Source: Glaciecola punicea ACAM 611
GTDB lineage: Bacteria; Pseudomonadota; Gammaproteobacteria; Enterobacterales; Alteromonadaceae
DNA length: 64,000 bases
Assembly: GCF_000252165.1 (NCBI RefSeq)
Contig: NZ_BAET01000007.1
Coordinates: 62,001 to 126,000 of the forward strand
Direction of reading: 5' to 3'
Shown here: positions 16,638 through 28,317 of the stretch, piece by piece
Position numbering within the stretch: the first letter of the stretch is position 1
Layout of the letters: every line of letters begins with the position of its first letter
Translations under genes and position numbers: made by a program
The notes under the pieces: model-generated
What the model was told of the DNA's origin: nothing
What the model saw: only the letters and a program-made list of their open reading frames with translations
Database searches by the model: none

Positions 16638-19600
16638 ATGCCAAAACGTACCGACATCAAAAGCATTTTGATTCTTGGCGCCGGTCCTATTGTAATAGGA
16701 CAGGCCTGCGAATTCGATTATTCAGGCGCTCAGGCTTGCAAAGCACTACGCGAAGAAGGCTATAGAGTTATTTTGGTTAACTCCAACCCAGCCACCATAA
16801 TGACCGATCCCGATATGGCCGATGCGACCTACATTGAACCCATTCAATGGGAAGTGGTGCGAAATATTATCATCAAAGAACGTCCTGACGCTATTTTACC
16901 CACGATGGGCGGACAGACGGCCCTTAATTGCGCGCTGGACTTGAATAAACACGGCGTACTAGACGAATTTAATATTGAGCTTATTGGCGCAAATGCCGAC
17001 GCTATAGACAAAGCAGAAGATCGCGAACGCTTTGACAAGGCCATGAAGTCCATCAACCTTGAATGCCCGCGTGCGGAAATTGCACATAGCTTAGAGCAAG
17101 CCCAAGATGTGGTAACGCGCATCGGCTTTCCATGCATTATTCGCCCCTCTTTTACCATGGGCGGCAGCGGCGGCGGTATTGCCTATAACATGGACGAATT
17201 TAACGAAATTTGCACCCGGGGCTTAGATTTATCTCCCACCTCAGAGCTGCTGATTGACGAGTCGCTTATTGGCTGGAAAGAATATGAAATGGAAGTGGTG
17301 CGCGATAGCGCAGACAACTGCATTATTATTTGCACTATTGAGAACTTCGACCCGATGGGCGTGCACACCGGTGACTCTATTACGGTTGCACCCGCGCAAA
17401 CCTTAACCGACAAAGAATTTCAAATAATGCGCAACGCCGCTATTGCGGTGCTGCGTGAAATTGGTGTGGAAACCGGAGGTTCGAACGTGCAGTTTGGTAT
17501 CGATCCTAAAACAGGCCGTATGGTCATCATAGAGATGAACCCAAGAGTGTCGCGTTCATCTGCGCTGGCCTCAAAAGCGACTGGTTTCCCGATTGCTAAA
17601 ATTGCCGCTAAACTTGCCGTTGGCTTCACCCTTGACGAACTAGAAAACGATATAACGGGCGGTAAAACACCTGCCTCATTCGAGCCTGCAATAGACTATG
17701 TTGTAACCAAGATCCCGCGCTTTAATTTTGAAAAGTTTGCCGGTGCAAACGATCGCCTAACCACCCAAATGAAGTCGGTGGGTGAGGTGATGGCCATTGG
17801 CCGCAATCAGCAAGAGTCCTTGCAAAAAGCGCTGCGAGGCTTAGAAGTAGGCGCCACAGGCTTAAGCCCTATTGTGGATTTAAACGACCCCGAAGCTAGA
17901 ACTAAAATAGTATATGAACTACGCGAGCCAGGCGCTGAGCGTATTTGGTATATTGGCGATGCGTTTAGAATGGGCATGTCGGTTGAAGAAGTGTTTTTAT
18001 TAACTAATGTAGACCCTTGGTATTTAGTACAAATTGAAGATATTGTTACACAAGAAGCGATTATAAAAGAGCGTGGCCTAGCCGGTATGGATGAAGAGTT
18101 GATGCGCGGCCTTAAGCGCAAAGGCTTTGCTGATGCGCGTATTGCTGAACTAACTGGTATAGTCGAAGATGAAGTGCGTGCCAAACGCGTAGAAATGGGG
18201 GTGTTACCTGTTTATAAGCGTGTTGACACCTGCGCTGCAGAGTTTTCCACTTCTACCGCTTATTTGTATTCTACTTATGATGAAGAGTGCGAGGCACTGC
18301 CGTCTTCAAAACCCAAAATAATGATTCTAGGCGGTGGCCCTAACCGGATAGGTCAAGGTATTGAGTTTGACTACTGCTGTGTACACGCTGCGCTTGCACT
18401 GCGTGAAGACGGCTACGAGACCATAATGGTGAATTGTAACCCAGAAACAGTGTCAACCGATTACGATATCTCAGACAGGCTTTATTTTGAGCCTGTCACC
18501 CTTGAAGACGTATTGGAAATCTGCAGAGTTGAGAAGCCTGATGGTGTGATTGTGCAATATGGCGGTCAGACTCCTTTGAAGCTTGCGCGTGCTTTGAAAA
18601 AGAATGGGGTTAATATTATCGGTACCTCCCCCGATGCTATAGACAGAGCAGAAGATCGCGAACGGTTTCAGCAAATGGTAACCAAGTTAGGCTTGAAACA
18701 GCCGGCTAATGCGACCGTGAGTAATATGGAACAGGCGATTGAACATGCTCAAATAATTGGCTTTCCATTAGTTGTTCGGCCCTCTTATGTATTAGGCGGC
18801 CGCGCCATGGAAATTGTGTATGACCTAAAAGATTTGAAACGTTATTTAACCGAAGCAGTAAAGGTTTCTAACGACTCTCCTGTGTTGCTAGACAGATTCT
18901 TAGACGACGCCATTGAAGTTGATATAGACGCAATTTGCGACGGCACTGACGTTGTGATTGGCGGCATAATGGAGCATATTGAACAAGCGGGCGTGCACTC
19001 AGGCGATTCAGCCTGCAGTTTACCTCCTTATTCTTTATCCAAAGAAATTCAAGATGTTATGCGTACGCAAGTTGCGCAAATGGCGCTAGAGTTAGGCGTA
19101 GTGGGCTTAATGAACACACAGTTTGCTGTTAAAGACAACGAAGTATACTTAATAGAAGTTAACCCGCGCGCCGCTCGCACGGTGCCTTTTGTGTCAAAGG
19201 CAACAGGCGTACCCTTAGCTAAAATAGCCGCGCGCGTAATGGCCGGTAAGTCACTCGCCAGCCAAGGCATTACCAAAGAAACAATACCCCCATTTTTCTC
19301 GGTAAAAGAAGTGGTGTTGCCGTTTGCTAAGTTTCAGGGCGTTGATCCATTATTAGGTCCAGAAATGCGTTCTACAGGTGAGGTAATGGGAATAGGGGTG
19401 AATTTTGAAGAAGCTTACGCTAAAGCAGGACTAGGCGCGAGTTCTCCGTTACCTAAAAAGGGCAAAGTACTGGTGTCTGTGCGTAATAATGATAAACACA
19501 GGGTGCTCAATCTAGCCAAGGTTATTATTGAAAATGGCTTTAGTTTAGAAGCGACTAGCGGCACTGCGAAATTTATTAATGACGGTGGCTATGAGTGCTC

Positions 19601-19859
19601 GGTGGTCAATAAGTTATTAGAGGGGCGCCCTAATATTGTTGATTCTATTAAAAACGGTGCTTACACCTACATTGTAAATACCACTGAAGGTCGTCAAGCT
19701 ATTACCGACTCGGTGTATATTCGAAGTGAAGCGCTGTTAAATAAAGTGGCCTATACCACCACCTTAAATGCAGCATTTGCAACGATGCAGTCAAAAACCG
19801 CTGATGCGTATAAAAATGTGAATTCTTTGCAAGAGTTACACAAACAAATCGACGCCTAA
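16638..19859 (+). CDS. carB: Carbamoyl-phosphate synthase large subunit
   Basis: CarB makes carbamoyl phosphate from bicarbonate, ammonia and two ATP. It is 1073 aa with the two homologous ATP-grasp halves, each opening with a nucleotide motif ([21 protein letters not shown] and [21 protein letters not shown]). Metal-binding segments [19 protein letters not shown] and [19 protein letters not shown] are in the matching places. The C-terminal MGS-like allosteric domain covers about the last 140 residues. It forms an operon with carA and ends at a strong terminator. Confidence 0.99.
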   Translation: MPKRTDIKSILILGAGPIVIGQACEFDYSGAQACKALREEGYRVILVNSNPATIMTDPDMADATYIEPIQWEVVRNIIIKERPDAILPTMGGQTALNCALDLNKHGVLDEFNIELIGANADAIDKAEDRERFDKAMKSINLECPRAEIAHSLEQAQDVVTRIGFPCIIRPSFTMGGSGGGIAYNMDEFNEICTRGLDLSPTSELLIDESLIGWKEYEMEVVRDSADNCIIICTIENFDPMGVHTGDSITVAPAQTLTDKEFQIMRNAAIAVLREIGVETGGSNVQFGIDPKTGRMVIIEMNPRVSRSSALASKATGFPIAKIAAKLAVGFTLDELENDITGGKTPASFEPAIDYVVTKIPRFNFEKFAGANDRLTTQMKSVGEVMAIGRNQQESLQKALRGLEVGATGLSPIVDLNDPEARTKIVYELREPGAERIWYIGDAFRMGMSVEEVFLLTNVDPWYLVQIEDIVTQEAIIKERGLAGMDEELMRGLKRKGFADARIAELTGIVEDEVRAKRVEMGVLPVYKRVDTCAAEFSTSTAYLYSTYDEECEALPSSKPKIMILGGGPNRIGQGIEFDYCCVHAALALREDGYETIMVNCNPETVSTDYDISDRLYFEPVTLEDVLEICRVEKPDGVIVQYGGQTPLKLARALKKNGVNIIGTSPDAIDRAEDRERFQQMVTKLGLKQPANATVSNMEQAIEHAQIIGFPLVVRPSYVLGGRAMEIVYDLKDLKRYLTEAVKVSNDSPVLLDRFLDDAIEVDIDAICDGTDVVIGGIMEHIEQAGVHSGDSACSLPPYSLSKEIQDVMRTQVAQMALELGVVGLMNTQFAVKDNEVYLIEVNPRAARTVPFVSKATGVPLAKIAARVMAGKSLASQGITKETIPPFFSVKEVVLPFAKFQGVDPLLGPEMRSTGEVMGIGVNFEEAYAKAGLGASSPLPKKGKVLVSVRNNDKHRVLNLAKVIIENGFSLEATSGTAKFINDGGYECSVVNKLLEGRPNIVDSIKNGAYTYIVNTTEGRQAITDSVYIRSEALLNKVAYTTTLNAAFATMQSKTADAYKNVNSLQELHKQIDA

Positions 19860-19917
19860 AAGCCTACCCACAATAGCCCGATTGTTTTATACTATTATGC
19901 TATTAATTATATAAATT

Positions 19918-19942
19918 GAACGCGTTTAGCGTTCTTTTTTAT
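19918..19942 (+). terminator. Rho-independent terminator after carB
   Basis: GAACGC (19918-19923) pairs with GCGTTC (19929-19934) around a 5-base loop, followed directly by TTTTTT. Confidence 0.85.
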
Positions 19943-20066
19943 TTCACGGTTGAATCTATAGCGTCTAATATGTGATGAGCTAGTGGTTATTGCGCCCTAG
20001 CACATATTTTGCATCGCGGTTTATCACTATATTGGCAAATCAACACATCATGATAAGAGAATAATA

Positions 20067-20546
20067 ATGGCAACTACTTACCCAATGACACTGCAAGGCG
20101 CGCAAAAGTTGCGTGAGGAATTAAATGTACTAAAGTCTAAAACTAGACCTACGATTATTAAGTCTATTGCTGAAGCCAGAGAACACGGCGATTTAAAAGA
20201 AAATGCTGAGTATCATGCTGCACGAGATCAGCAAAGCTTTTGTGAAGGACGTATTCAAGACATTGAAGGTAAGCTGGCGGGTGCACAAATAATTGACGTG
20301 ACCAAAATCGTCAATAATGGCAAAGTCATATTTGGCTCTACCGTAAAATTACTTAATGTTGGCACCGACGAAGAAATTCAATACCATATTGTGGGTGATG
20401 ACGAAGCCGACTTAAAGAACAGCCGGATTTCGGTGAATTCGCCTATTGCGCGCGGGTTAATTGGTAAAGAAGTTGACGATGTTTCTGCTATTAAAACGCC
20501 CTCTGGTGTGGTTGAGTATGAAATTATCCAAGTGGATTATATTTAG
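20067..20546 (+). CDS. greA: Transcription elongation factor GreA
   Basis: GreA rescues backtracked RNA polymerase by stimulating transcript cleavage. At 159 aa it shows the N-terminal coiled coil with the functional tip ([27 protein letters not shown]) carrying the conserved acidic pair, then the FKBP-like C-terminal domain ending [15 protein letters not shown]. Its position after carB matches Pseudomonas. It is preceded by a terminator, so it probably has its own promoter. Confidence 0.98.
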   Translation: MATTYPMTLQGAQKLREELNVLKSKTRPTIIKSIAEAREHGDLKENAEYHAARDQQSFCEGRIQDIEGKLAGAQIIDVTKIVNNGKVIFGSTVKLLNVGTDEEIQYHIVGDDEADLKNSRISVNSPIARGLIGKEVDDVSAIKTPSGVVEYEIIQVDYI

Positions 20547-20688
20547 CGTTCTGATGAGAAGGAGCGCTATTTAATTGTTTATATTATACTGAAAAAAGAT
20601 TTAGCTCCTGTGAAAAACTGATAGATTGAAATGTGTAAATTAGGCTTCACTTCTCAGCCAATTCAATACTAAAATCGGCGCATTAATT

Positions 20689-22188
20689 CTAATTAAGCGG
20701 AGTTCTTTGTGACCGCTGATAAATAGCGGCACCAAATCCGAACAGTGCAAGTATCCAAATAGGCCCGTTCCCGAAGCTTCGGTAGGGTGTGTCTCCTATG
20801 ACTAAGCTAATGGTGTCGTTAAGCACCGCAGCTTCAAACTGCGGCAATCGGCTTTGGATATGGCCGGTGTGATCAACAATGGCAGTAACACCGTTGTTGG
20901 TGGCACGCAAAACAGGCAAGCCAAACTCCTTTGCGCGCACTTGTGCTATTTGCATATGTTGATGTGGACCGTGAGAGTTGCCAAACCAAGCGTCGTTGCT
21001 AACCGTTATAATGGCGTTAGATTTGCTGGTTAAATTGGCTGCTATTTGTGAAGGAAAAGCAATTTCAAAGCATATAGCCGGCGCAAAATAGGTGCTTCCC
21101 GCCACCAAATTAGGCTGCACGTAATCACCACGGCTAAAAGAAGACATAGGTAAGTCAAAAATAGGTGCTAAAGGCCTAAGTAAATTCTCAAAAGGCACAA
21201 ACTCCCCTATGGGTAATAAATGATGTTTAGCAAAGCGCTTACTGTGGTTTGGCGCATACGCCTCGGTGTTAGTGCCACTATCTATCCCAAGTGCTACAAG
21301 CGAATTGTAGGCAATATTGGTGCGTAAATCGTAGTTAATAAGTCCCGTTATCAGGCCTGTATTTGTTTTAGTTGCTTGATTGTCTAAGGACTTTAAAAAT
21401 GTCTGCACCAGTGGTTCTATTCGTGACACCGCGGCCTCAGGCCATATAATAATATCTGAGTTCCAATACGGCGATGTCATTTCCAGATATTTGTCCATAG
21501 CCAACAGGTCTTTTTCTGGCTCAAAGCGCATCGATTGCGCAATGTTTCCTTGTACCAGCGCCACGGTTTTGATTATCCCTGTTGGCGTACTGAACTGCAC
21601 GCTGGTCAGGATGTAAGCGCTGACAGTAAACACAAGGACAGGAATAAGCGCATGCAGCCACTGTTTTTGTGCAATGCCAACTGCGGCGGCGGCGCTAACC
21701 AATACGATTAGCGCGCTTAAGCCTATTTCACCCACCAAGGGATAATACGCACTAAATAGGCTATTGCTTTGCGAATAACCTATTGACAGCCACGGAAAAC
21801 CGGTTAACACCCAAGCGCGCAGCCATTCCATTAAAAGCCATGCAAACGGTAAACAAAGAGGCCATAGGGCAGGCTTAAAAAAACGAGACACTGCATAAAA
21901 CAGCAGTGCAGGAAACAAAGCTAAATACCCGCAAAGCATCACCATTAGGCCAACTGATGCCATAAGCGGCAAGCCACCAAATTCATATATGCTGACGTGT
22001 ATCCATGAAATACCTGCACCGAAATAGCCGAAGCCAAAGCACCAGGCACTTTTAAAAGGGCTTTGCGTTTTATAGGCAAGAAGATAAATGCAAATGGGTA
22101 GAACAGCAAAAACAATCAGCCATAGATTAAATGGCGCGAACGCAAAGGTAAGGCTAGCGCCTAAACAAAAAAGAAGAACGTTCACCAA
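20689..22188 (-). CDS. lnt: Apolipoprotein N-acyltransferase
   Basis: Lnt adds the third acyl chain to lipoproteins in the inner membrane. The 499-aa protein has six to seven N-terminal TM segments (residues about 1-200) followed by a periplasmic nitrilase domain. There the catalytic glutamate is in IIWPEAAVS and the cysteine in APAICFEIAFP. A last TM helix closes it. The start is non-ATG: TTG at 22188 or GTG three bases further. It follows corC by 13 bp in the conserved phoL-ybeY-corC-lnt order. Confidence 0.97.
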   Translation of the reverse strand: MVNVLLFCLGASLTFAFAPFNLWLIVFAVLPICIYLLAYKTQSPFKSAWCFGFGYFGAGISWIHVSIYEFGGLPLMASVGLMVMLCGYLALFPALLFYAVSRFFKPALWPLCLPFAWLLMEWLRAWVLTGFPWLSIGYSQSNSLFSAYYPLVGEIGLSALIVLVSAAAAVGIAQKQWLHALIPVLVFTVSAYILTSVQFSTPTGIIKTVALVQGNIAQSMRFEPEKDLLAMDKYLEMTSPYWNSDIIIWPEAAVSRIEPLVQTFLKSLDNQATKTNTGLITGLINYDLRTNIAYNSLVALGIDSGTNTEAYAPNHSKRFAKHHLLPIGEFVPFENLLRPLAPIFDLPMSSFSRGDYVQPNLVAGSTYFAPAICFEIAFPSQIAANLTSKSNAIITVSNDAWFGNSHGPHQHMQIAQVRAKEFGLPVLRATNNGVTAIVDHTGHIQSRLPQFEAAVLNDTISLVIGDTPYRSFGNGPIWILALFGFGAAIYQRSQRTPLN

Positions 22189-22201
22189 GAGTGTAGACAG
22201 C

Positions 22202-23062
22202 CTAACTCTCCAATTCGGGTAAATACACCTTAAGTTGCAATAGGCGTCGTTTATCAGAGTTAGTGACTTCGAACTGTACGTTATCTACATTTACTTTTTC
22301 GCCTGTTTCGGGCATGTGGCCGAAGGCGCGCAGCACTACGCCACCAATAGTATCTGATTCATCGGAATTAAAAGATGATTCAAAAAACTTATTAAAATCG
22401 TCAACGGGGGTGAGGGCTTTTACAGAATAGGTTGACTTATTAAGCGGGCGGATATTGCCACTATCCGTAATTTCATCATCAAACTCATCTTCAATTTCAC
22501 CCACAATGAGTTCAAGTATGTCTTCAATGGTAACCAAGCCCGAAACACCACCGTACTCGTCTACCACTATTGCCATATGGTAGCGCTGCTGCCTAAATTC
22601 TTTTAGTAACACGTCAACCCGTTTGCTTTCAGGCACAATAACTGCTTCTCTAATAACGTTTCTAAGCACAAAGTTCTTTTCGTCATTAAACGCATAGGGC
22701 AGAAGATCTTTCGCTAGCAGTATACCTTCAATGTGATCTTTGTCTTCACTAATAACCGGAAATCGTGAGTGAGCAGACTCTAATACTAAGGGTAAAAACT
22801 GATCAACCGTTTGTTCAATATCAATGGTAATCATTTGTGCCCGCGGGATCATAATTTCGCGGACTTTAATCTCGCTGACACCCATAACACCTTCGATCAT
22901 TTCTTTTGTTTGAGGGTCAATGACATCTCTGAACTCGGCATTAGAAATTAAGTTTGATAACTCTTCTTTATTTTGCGGCTCCCCTTTAAAGTTGGTCATA
23001 AATTTACCTAACCAGCTTTTGTTAGAAGAACCGTTGGGTGAAGGGGGGTTGTCATCGCTCAT
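22202..23062 (-). CDS. corC: CorC/HlyC-type CBS-domain protein
   Basis: This 286-aa cytosolic protein (E. coli YbeX/CorC) is linked to magnesium/cobalt efflux. It has two CBS domains (about residues 70-190, including [15 protein letters not shown] and [21 protein letters not shown]) and a C-terminal CorC_HlyC domain ([25 protein letters not shown]). It lies between ybeY and lnt. A gap of about 110 bp separates it from ybeY. Confidence 0.95.
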   Translation of the reverse strand: MSDDNPPSPNGSSNKSWLGKFMTNFKGEPQNKEELSNLISNAEFRDVIDPQTKEMIEGVMGVSEIKVREIMIPRAQMITIDIEQTVDQFLPLVLESAHSRFPVISEDKDHIEGILLAKDLLPYAFNDEKNFVLRNVIREAVIVPESKRVDVLLKEFRQQRYHMAIVVDEYGGVSGLVTIEDILELIVGEIEDEFDDEITDSGNIRPLNKSTYSVKALTPVDDFNKFFESSFNSDESDTIGGVVLRAFGHMPETGEKVNVDNVQFEVTNSDKRRLLQLKVYLPELES

Positions 23063-23176
23063 TATTTAATTCGCATCTTATATAGTAAAGTTAAAAGTGT
23101 GTGAAGTTGGTATAGGCGACGGTTATGTTAAATGCGCAGGCCAACTGAATTCACGTTGATATCGTTATGGCTATGT

Positions 23177-23689
23177 TTAACTAATTTGATATGGGTCGTC
23201 AATACCTAATTTAGCTAATATTGTTATTTCGAGGCTTTCCATTTCATGTGCATCAGCATCTTGTATGTGGTCAAGGCCCATTAAATGAAGCATACCGTGT
23301 ATGCACATATGCGCCCAGTGATGTTCAAGGGTTTTTTGCTGCTCAAGGGCTTCATTTGCCACTATTTGAGCACATATAACCAAGTCGCCTAAAAAAGCGC
23401 TGGGAACAAAGTCAGGTAAGTCACTCTCAAAAGACAGCACATTAGTGGGCTCATCTTTACCTCTGTATTGGGCGTTTAAAGACTGGGATTCTTCAATTGA
23501 TACTATGCGAATGCTAAGTTCAGGGAGCAAGTCATTACTTTTTTGTTGCTCAAGGGCTAACGAATCATTTGCTAATGAATAGGCCAGCTTCAACCATTGG
23601 CTAATGGTGTCTTGTGTAGGCAGGCTCTTTGAAACAGTGTCAGCCAAATCGTCGGCAAACTGAACATCAATTAATAAATTATCACTCAT
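23177..23689 (-). CDS. ybeY: Endoribonuclease YbeY
   Basis: YbeY is a zinc-dependent RNase for 16S rRNA 3' maturation and ribosome quality control. At 170 aa it shows the hallmark metal site [11 protein letters not shown] (H-x3-H-x5-H) and the upstream NVLSFESD segment. It lies 39 bp after phoL on the same strand, as in most gammaproteobacteria. Confidence 0.96.
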   Translation of the reverse strand: MSDNLLIDVQFADDLADTVSKSLPTQDTISQWLKLAYSLANDSLALEQQKSNDLLPELSIRIVSIEESQSLNAQYRGKDEPTNVLSFESDLPDFVPSAFLGDLVICAQIVANEALEQQKTLEHHWAHMCIHGMLHLMGLDHIQDADAHEMESLEITILAKLGIDDPYQIS

Positions 23690-23728
23690 GTCACTCTACG
23701 TCCTTGTAGGTGCTACTGACGGAATTAT

Positions 23729-24784
23729 CTATTTGCCGTTTGATGACGTGTTATCCCTGTTAAATTGGTCTTGCTTTTCTTGTCTTTTCTTAGCTTGAAG
23801 GGCGTCTTGAACTGACTCGTAGTTTTCGTAGGCTTGCACAATTCTTGCCACCACAGGATGACGTACAACGTCGGTCGCGGTGAAGAAATTGAAACTAATG
23901 TCGTCAACATCGGCAAGTACATCAATCGCTTGGCGAAGACCCGAGCGAGTGCCGCGGGGTAAATCAACTTGCGTAATATCACCCGTAATGACCGCTTTTG
24001 AATTAAAGCCAATGCGGGTTAAGAACATTTTCATTTGTTCTACTGTGGTGTTTTGTGATTCATCAAGAATAATAAAAGCATCGTTTAAGGTGCGCCCTCG
24101 CATATATGCTAATGGAGCTACTTCAATCACATTACGTTCAATTAGCTTTTCAACTTTCTCAAAACCCAGCATCTCAAATAGTGCATCGTATAGCGGCCGT
24201 AAGTAAGGGTCGACTTTTTGGGATAGATCACCCGGCAAGAAACCTAGCTTTTCACCGGCTTCAACCGCGGGTCGTGTTAGCAATATGCGTCTAATCTCTT
24301 GTCTTTCTAAGGCGTCTACCGCACAGGCTACTGCCAGATACGTTTTGCCTGTACCTGCAGGGCCTACGCCAAAGGTAATATCATGGGTAAGCACGTTGTT
24401 TACATATTTAGATTGATTTGGGTTGCGAGGTTTAACAATGCCGCGCTTTGTTTTTATACTTATTTCTTTAGCGTGAGTATCTGCCTCAGCGTGCTCTAGG
24501 CATTTTGCTTCTTGAATCGCTAAATGAACTTGTTTAGGTTCTAAAACAGGTACACTACCACGCACTGGCTGCGTTTCTATATATAGTAGCTTCAGTAATT
24601 CACTTGCGCCGTTAGCCTGCTGAGGTTCACCGTGCACACTAAACTCGTTATTACGGTAGATAATCTCTACCCCTAAACGACGCTCTATTTGCTTTAGATT
24701 TTCATCGAACGGGCCACAAAGGCTAGATAAACGTTTAGTGTCTTGTGGATCTAGTATCACTTTATTGCTGACTATTTTACTCAA
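23729..24784 (-). CDS. phoL: PhoH-like ATPase (PhoL/YbeZ)
   Basis: PhoL is a PhoH-family ATPase acting with YbeY in RNA processing. At 351 aa, the Walker A motif GPAGTGKTYLAVA lies near the centre and Walker B AFIILDESQNTT follows, with the PhoH segment ITGDITQVDLPRGTRSGL. It has an N-terminal KH-like region. It lies between miaB and ybeY. Confidence 0.96.
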   Translation of the reverse strand: MSKIVSNKVILDPQDTKRLSSLCGPFDENLKQIERRLGVEIIYRNNEFSVHGEPQQANGASELLKLLYIETQPVRGSVPVLEPKQVHLAIQEAKCLEHAEADTHAKEISIKTKRGIVKPRNPNQSKYVNNVLTHDITFGVGPAGTGKTYLAVACAVDALERQEIRRILLTRPAVEAGEKLGFLPGDLSQKVDPYLRPLYDALFEMLGFEKVEKLIERNVIEVAPLAYMRGRTLNDAFIILDESQNTTVEQMKMFLTRIGFNSKAVITGDITQVDLPRGTRSGLRQAIDVLADVDDISFNFFTATDVVRHPVVARIVQAYENYESVQDALQAKKRQEKQDQFNRDNTSSNGK

Positions 24785-24848
24785 GTAGTTTCCCTATCTT
24801 CGTTTTTTCAAAGTGTGTGTTGGCACATTATAAAATCGCTATTTTCGC

Positions 24849-26276
24849 TTACGCAGGCATTATTTGAATAACGCCAAGCTGGTTAGGCGTAGGCTTTTTG
24901 GCCAAAATGCTTTGTGGAGATACGGCAACGCGCAGGCCCATATCGGCTTCACGACGGATCACGTCGCCGCGCAGTGAGTTGCTATAAACCGATGTAACAG
25001 TAACATCAACGAACTCACCAATCATGTCGGGCGTACCTACAAAGTTAACTACGCGATTGTTCTCAGTTCGACCGGTTAGCTCCTTGGGATCTTTCTTCGA
25101 AGGTCCTTCAACTAGCAATCGCTGCTGGGTATCTAGCATATTGCGCGCAATTTGCTGGGCGTTTTGATTGATACGCTGCTGGAGTATTTGTAATCTTTTC
25201 TTTTTCTCGCTTTCGGGCACGTCGTCTACCGCATCTGCTGCGGGTGTGCCGGGTCTGGCGCTGTAAATAAAGCTAAAGCTCATGTCGTAACCCACAAAAT
25301 TAATAAGGTCCATGGTGGCTTCAAAGTCTTCATTCGTTTCACCCGGAAAGCCTATAATAAAGTCAGAAGACATAGCCAAATTTGGGCGTACTTTCTTTAA
25401 TTTGCGAATAATCGACTTATATTCAATAGCGGTGTGGCCGCGTTTCATCAGGTTCAAAATACGGTCGCAGCCCGACTGTACGGGTAAGTGTAAGTGGTCA
25501 ACTAATTCAGGAATATGCGCGTAAGCTTGAATAATATCGTCTGTAAATTCAACGGGGTGAGAGGTGGTGTAGCGAATTCTGTCGATGCCATCTATGCTGG
25601 CAACGAGCTCTAGCAGTTCAGCAAAACGACACACCTCGCCGTCAAAATGATCACCTCTAAAGGCGTTCACGTTTTGGCCTAATAAATTGACCTCACGCAC
25701 GCCTTGGGCTGCTAATTGCGCAATTTCGAGCAAAACGTCGTCCACAGGCCGGCTAACTTCTTCGCCGCGTGTATAGGGTACCACACAAAAACTGCAGTAT
25801 TTTGAGCAACCTTCCATAATAGACACGAACGCGGTAGGTCCGTCGGCGCGCGGCTCTGGCAAACGGTCAAACTTTTCAATTTCGGGAAAGCTAACGTCGA
25901 CCACTGAGCGTTCGCCGCCTTTTATTTGGCCAATCATTTCGGGCAAGCGATGCAGTGTTTGCGGCCCAAAAACGATATCGACAAATGGCGCGCGTTTACG
26001 AATTTCGTCGCCTTCTTGCGACGCCACACATCCGCCAACGCCAATGACCAGCTCTGGTTTGTCTTTCTTGAGATTTTTCCAGCGACCCAACTGATGAAAC
26101 ACCTTCTCTTGTGCTTTTTCACGAATAGAACAAGTGTTGAGTAAAATAAGGTCGGCGTCAGCGGCTTCTTCCGCCATTGTATAACCGTGAGTTACGTCTA
26201 AAAGGTGCGCCATTTTTTCCGAGTCGTACTCGTTCATTTGGCAACCCCAGGTTTTTATAAATAATTTTTTGCTCAT
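24849..26276 (-). CDS. miaB: tRNA-2-methylthio-N6-dimethylallyladenosine synthase MiaB
   Basis: MiaB is a radical-SAM enzyme adding the methylthio group to i6A37 of tRNAs. The N-terminal cluster domain begins [18 protein letters not shown]. The radical-SAM triad is CSKYCSFC. The C-terminal TRAM domain has [11 protein letters not shown]. At 475 aa it is the usual length. It is divergent from ubiF, as in E. coli. Confidence 0.98.
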   Translation of the reverse strand: MSKKLFIKTWGCQMNEYDSEKMAHLLDVTHGYTMAEEAADADLILLNTCSIREKAQEKVFHQLGRWKNLKKDKPELVIGVGGCVASQEGDEIRKRAPFVDIVFGPQTLHRLPEMIGQIKGGERSVVDVSFPEIEKFDRLPEPRADGPTAFVSIMEGCSKYCSFCVVPYTRGEEVSRPVDDVLLEIAQLAAQGVREVNLLGQNVNAFRGDHFDGEVCRFAELLELVASIDGIDRIRYTTSHPVEFTDDIIQAYAHIPELVDHLHLPVQSGCDRILNLMKRGHTAIEYKSIIRKLKKVRPNLAMSSDFIIGFPGETNEDFEATMDLINFVGYDMSFSFIYSARPGTPAADAVDDVPESEKKKRLQILQQRINQNAQQIARNMLDTQQRLLVEGPSKKDPKELTGRTENNRVVNFVGTPDMIGEFVDVTVTSVYSNSLRGDVIRREADMGLRVAVSPQSILAKKPTPNQLGVIQIMPA

Positions 26277-26789
26277 TTCACTTCATCAAATTTTGGTTAG
26301 TGGGTAGATGTGCCGATAACGTAGCACCTAAATTATTCTGCCACATTATTACTATACGCAGTGGCGTCAATAAAGACTTTAATAATACTCGATAGTATTT
26401 TTTACCACCGTTCAAATTGGCCGATATGTTACCTGTAATTTAGGCACAAGGCTAGTGCTAAAGGGTATAGGAAAGGTCGTGTGAATTAATTCTTTCACTA
26501 AATGTAAGGTGTTGTTTACTATATCTATTTTATCAATGAGACAATATTTACCTATAGAAGTAGATAAACTTCATAATCGCGCTGTGGATTATGAAGTTTT
26601 ATCAGCGGTAAGTAGTAACTTACTCGTCCCTTATTTGAGTAATTCAATATCCGTAGGTGTTCACTATCCGTTCTAAACCCCTTCTTTACAATAGAAGTTA
26701 TATTACAATTGTACGAAGATTCAATTACTGGCAGTGCTATGGCATACTCTGTACATGAAGCGAGTATGTGAATGTAGAAGTGACAATTT
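26277..26789. other. Divergent miaB-ubiF intergenic region with a 13-bp perfect palindrome
   Basis: No gene is visible in these 513 bp. The main structure is a perfect inverted repeat at 26566-26599. Elsewhere the sequence is AT-rich and presumably holds the divergent promoters, but I could not assign specific boxes. Confidence 0.5.
26566..26599. repeat. Perfect 13-bp inverted repeat
   Basis: AAACTTCATAATC (26566-26578) and GATTATGAAGTTT (26587-26599) flank an 8-base loop, followed by TATC. It could be an operator, a small-RNA terminator or a mobile-repeat remnant. It is about 190 bp upstream of ubiF and not close enough to miaB or ubiF ends to be their terminator. Confidence 0.7.
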
Positions 26790-27983
26790 ATGCTTGAAAC
26801 AAAGTTTGACTGCTGCGTAGTTGGCGGAGGAATGGTGGGGGCTGCGTTGGCCTTAGGACTTGCAAAGCAATTTCATAAGGTTGCTTTAATAGAAAAGAAG
26901 CCCTTAGCGGGATTTGATAAAGCACAGGCCCCTGATATCCGTGTATCTGCCCTTAATATGCACTCTATCAACTTGCTTAAGTCCTTAGGCGCCTGGCAGC
27001 ATGTGCAAAAAATGCGTTATCGGGCTTACGATACCCTGAGCGTATGGGATGGTGAAAGTAGCCGCAAGCACTTGTTCGATAAAAGTCAAACAACGCAGTT
27101 TAAAGCTTCTGAGATTGATCGCGAGTTGCTTGGCTATTTTGTTGAAAATAGACTGCTTCAGCTTGCCCTATACGACGAGATAAAAGCCAACTGGACGAAT
27201 GAAATAACCTGCATTCATGAGCAAACCATTAGTAGTATTGATGTTGAGCAGGGTAGTCTTATCCTTAGCAGCGGCCAGCTTATTGAGGCGCGTATTTTGC
27301 TTGGTGCTGATGGCGCAAACTCGCAAATTCGTCAATCTGCTGGTATTCCCACAAGCGGTTGGCAGTATGCACAAAAAGCTAACGCTGTGCTGATTAAAAC
27401 CAAAGAAAAAGTGCCAGATGAAACATGGCAAGCATTTTATGCCACGGGTCCGCGTGCTCTTTTACCGATGCATGACCATTATGCCTGCCTAATTTGGTAT
27501 CACAACGCTACAAAAAGTAAATGGATCCAGAAGGCGTCTAAAGAGGATTTGAAAGCCGCTGTCATTAATGATTTTCCTGATGTGTTGGGTGAGTTTGAGA
27601 TTGTAAAAGTAGCTGGGTTTCCCATTACGCGAATGCATGCCCATCGTTACGGGCAAGGCAAGGCTATTATTGTTGGCGACGCCGCACACACTATCAACCC
27701 TTTAGCTGGGCAAGGCGTTAATTTAGGCTTTAAAGATGTAGACGCTCTTTTAAGCATTATTCAGCACGAGGGCTTAGATAAGCCGAAAAGACTAATTGCG
27801 CTATACGAAAACAAGCGCCGCGTACCTAATTTGCTGATGATGTCGCTAATGGACGTGATTTATCATGGTTTTTCAAACACTTTCATGCCCATGCAAATTG
27901 CGCGCGAGATTGGTCTTAAAGTGGCTGATAAAGCGGGTCCACTTAAAAAAATGGCGCTAAAGTATGCGATGGGCTTGGTCTAA
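26790..27983 (+). CDS. ubiF: FAD-dependent ubiquinone hydroxylase (UbiF-like)
   Basis: This 397-aa flavoprotein monooxygenase is of the UbiH/UbiF/VisC family. It has the N-terminal dinucleotide motif VVGGGMVGAALALGL, the middle DG motif LGADGANSQIR, and the second FAD motif IVGDAAHTINPLAGQGVNLGFKD. The position divergent to miaB is that of E. coli ubiF, which hydroxylates the ubiquinone ring at C6, so that role is preferred. From sequence alone another family member (UbiH, UbiI) cannot be excluded. Confidence 0.9.
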   Translation: MLETKFDCCVVGGGMVGAALALGLAKQFHKVALIEKKPLAGFDKAQAPDIRVSALNMHSINLLKSLGAWQHVQKMRYRAYDTLSVWDGESSRKHLFDKSQTTQFKASEIDRELLGYFVENRLLQLALYDEIKANWTNEITCIHEQTISSIDVEQGSLILSSGQLIEARILLGADGANSQIRQSAGIPTSGWQYAQKANAVLIKTKEKVPDETWQAFYATGPRALLPMHDHYACLIWYHNATKSKWIQKASKEDLKAAVINDFPDVLGEFEIVKVAGFPITRMHAHRYGQGKAIIVGDAAHTINPLAGQGVNLGFKDVDALLSIIQHEGLDKPKRLIALYENKRRVPNLLMMSLMDVIYHGFSNTFMPMQIAREIGLKVADKAGPLKKMALKYAMGLV

Positions 27984-28079
27984 CAGTAAAGTAATGTGTG
28001 TAGACAATGACCTGTTTGTCTATGCTTTGTGTATCTACTCTATATTGGTCATTTTTGAAACTATATTAAAGAGGAGTTT

Positions 28080-28253
28080 ATGTCAGTTTTTGCTATTTTA
28101 GGGGTCTTATTACTAACCTTAGTCATCTTGATCCCACTGTTGGAAAAGTTTGGCAAACCTATGAGTGATGAACATACAGCAAAGATCTCTCGTTGGATAT
28201 TCCCGCTTTTACTCGTGGCGATACTGGCCGGTCTGTTGACGACATTTTTATAG
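28080..28253 (+). CDS. 57-aa membrane protein of unknown function
   Basis: A short ORF with a near-perfect ribosome site (GAGGAG, four bases before ATG). The product has two hydrophobic segments (residues about 3-20 and 40-56) joined by a charged hydrophilic loop (EKFGKPMSDEHTAKISR), so a helical hairpin in the inner membrane is likely. It starts 97 bp after ubiF in the same direction. No family was recognised. The strong start and composition make it likely to be expressed. Confidence 0.65.
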   Translation: MSVFAILGVLLLTLVILIPLLEKFGKPMSDEHTAKISRWIFPLLLVAILAGLLTTFL

Positions 28254-28317
28254 CGCGCTCAATAGCAGCCCACTAAACGAAAATATTGCCAACAAAGCCT
28301 ATGAACGCATTTATTTG

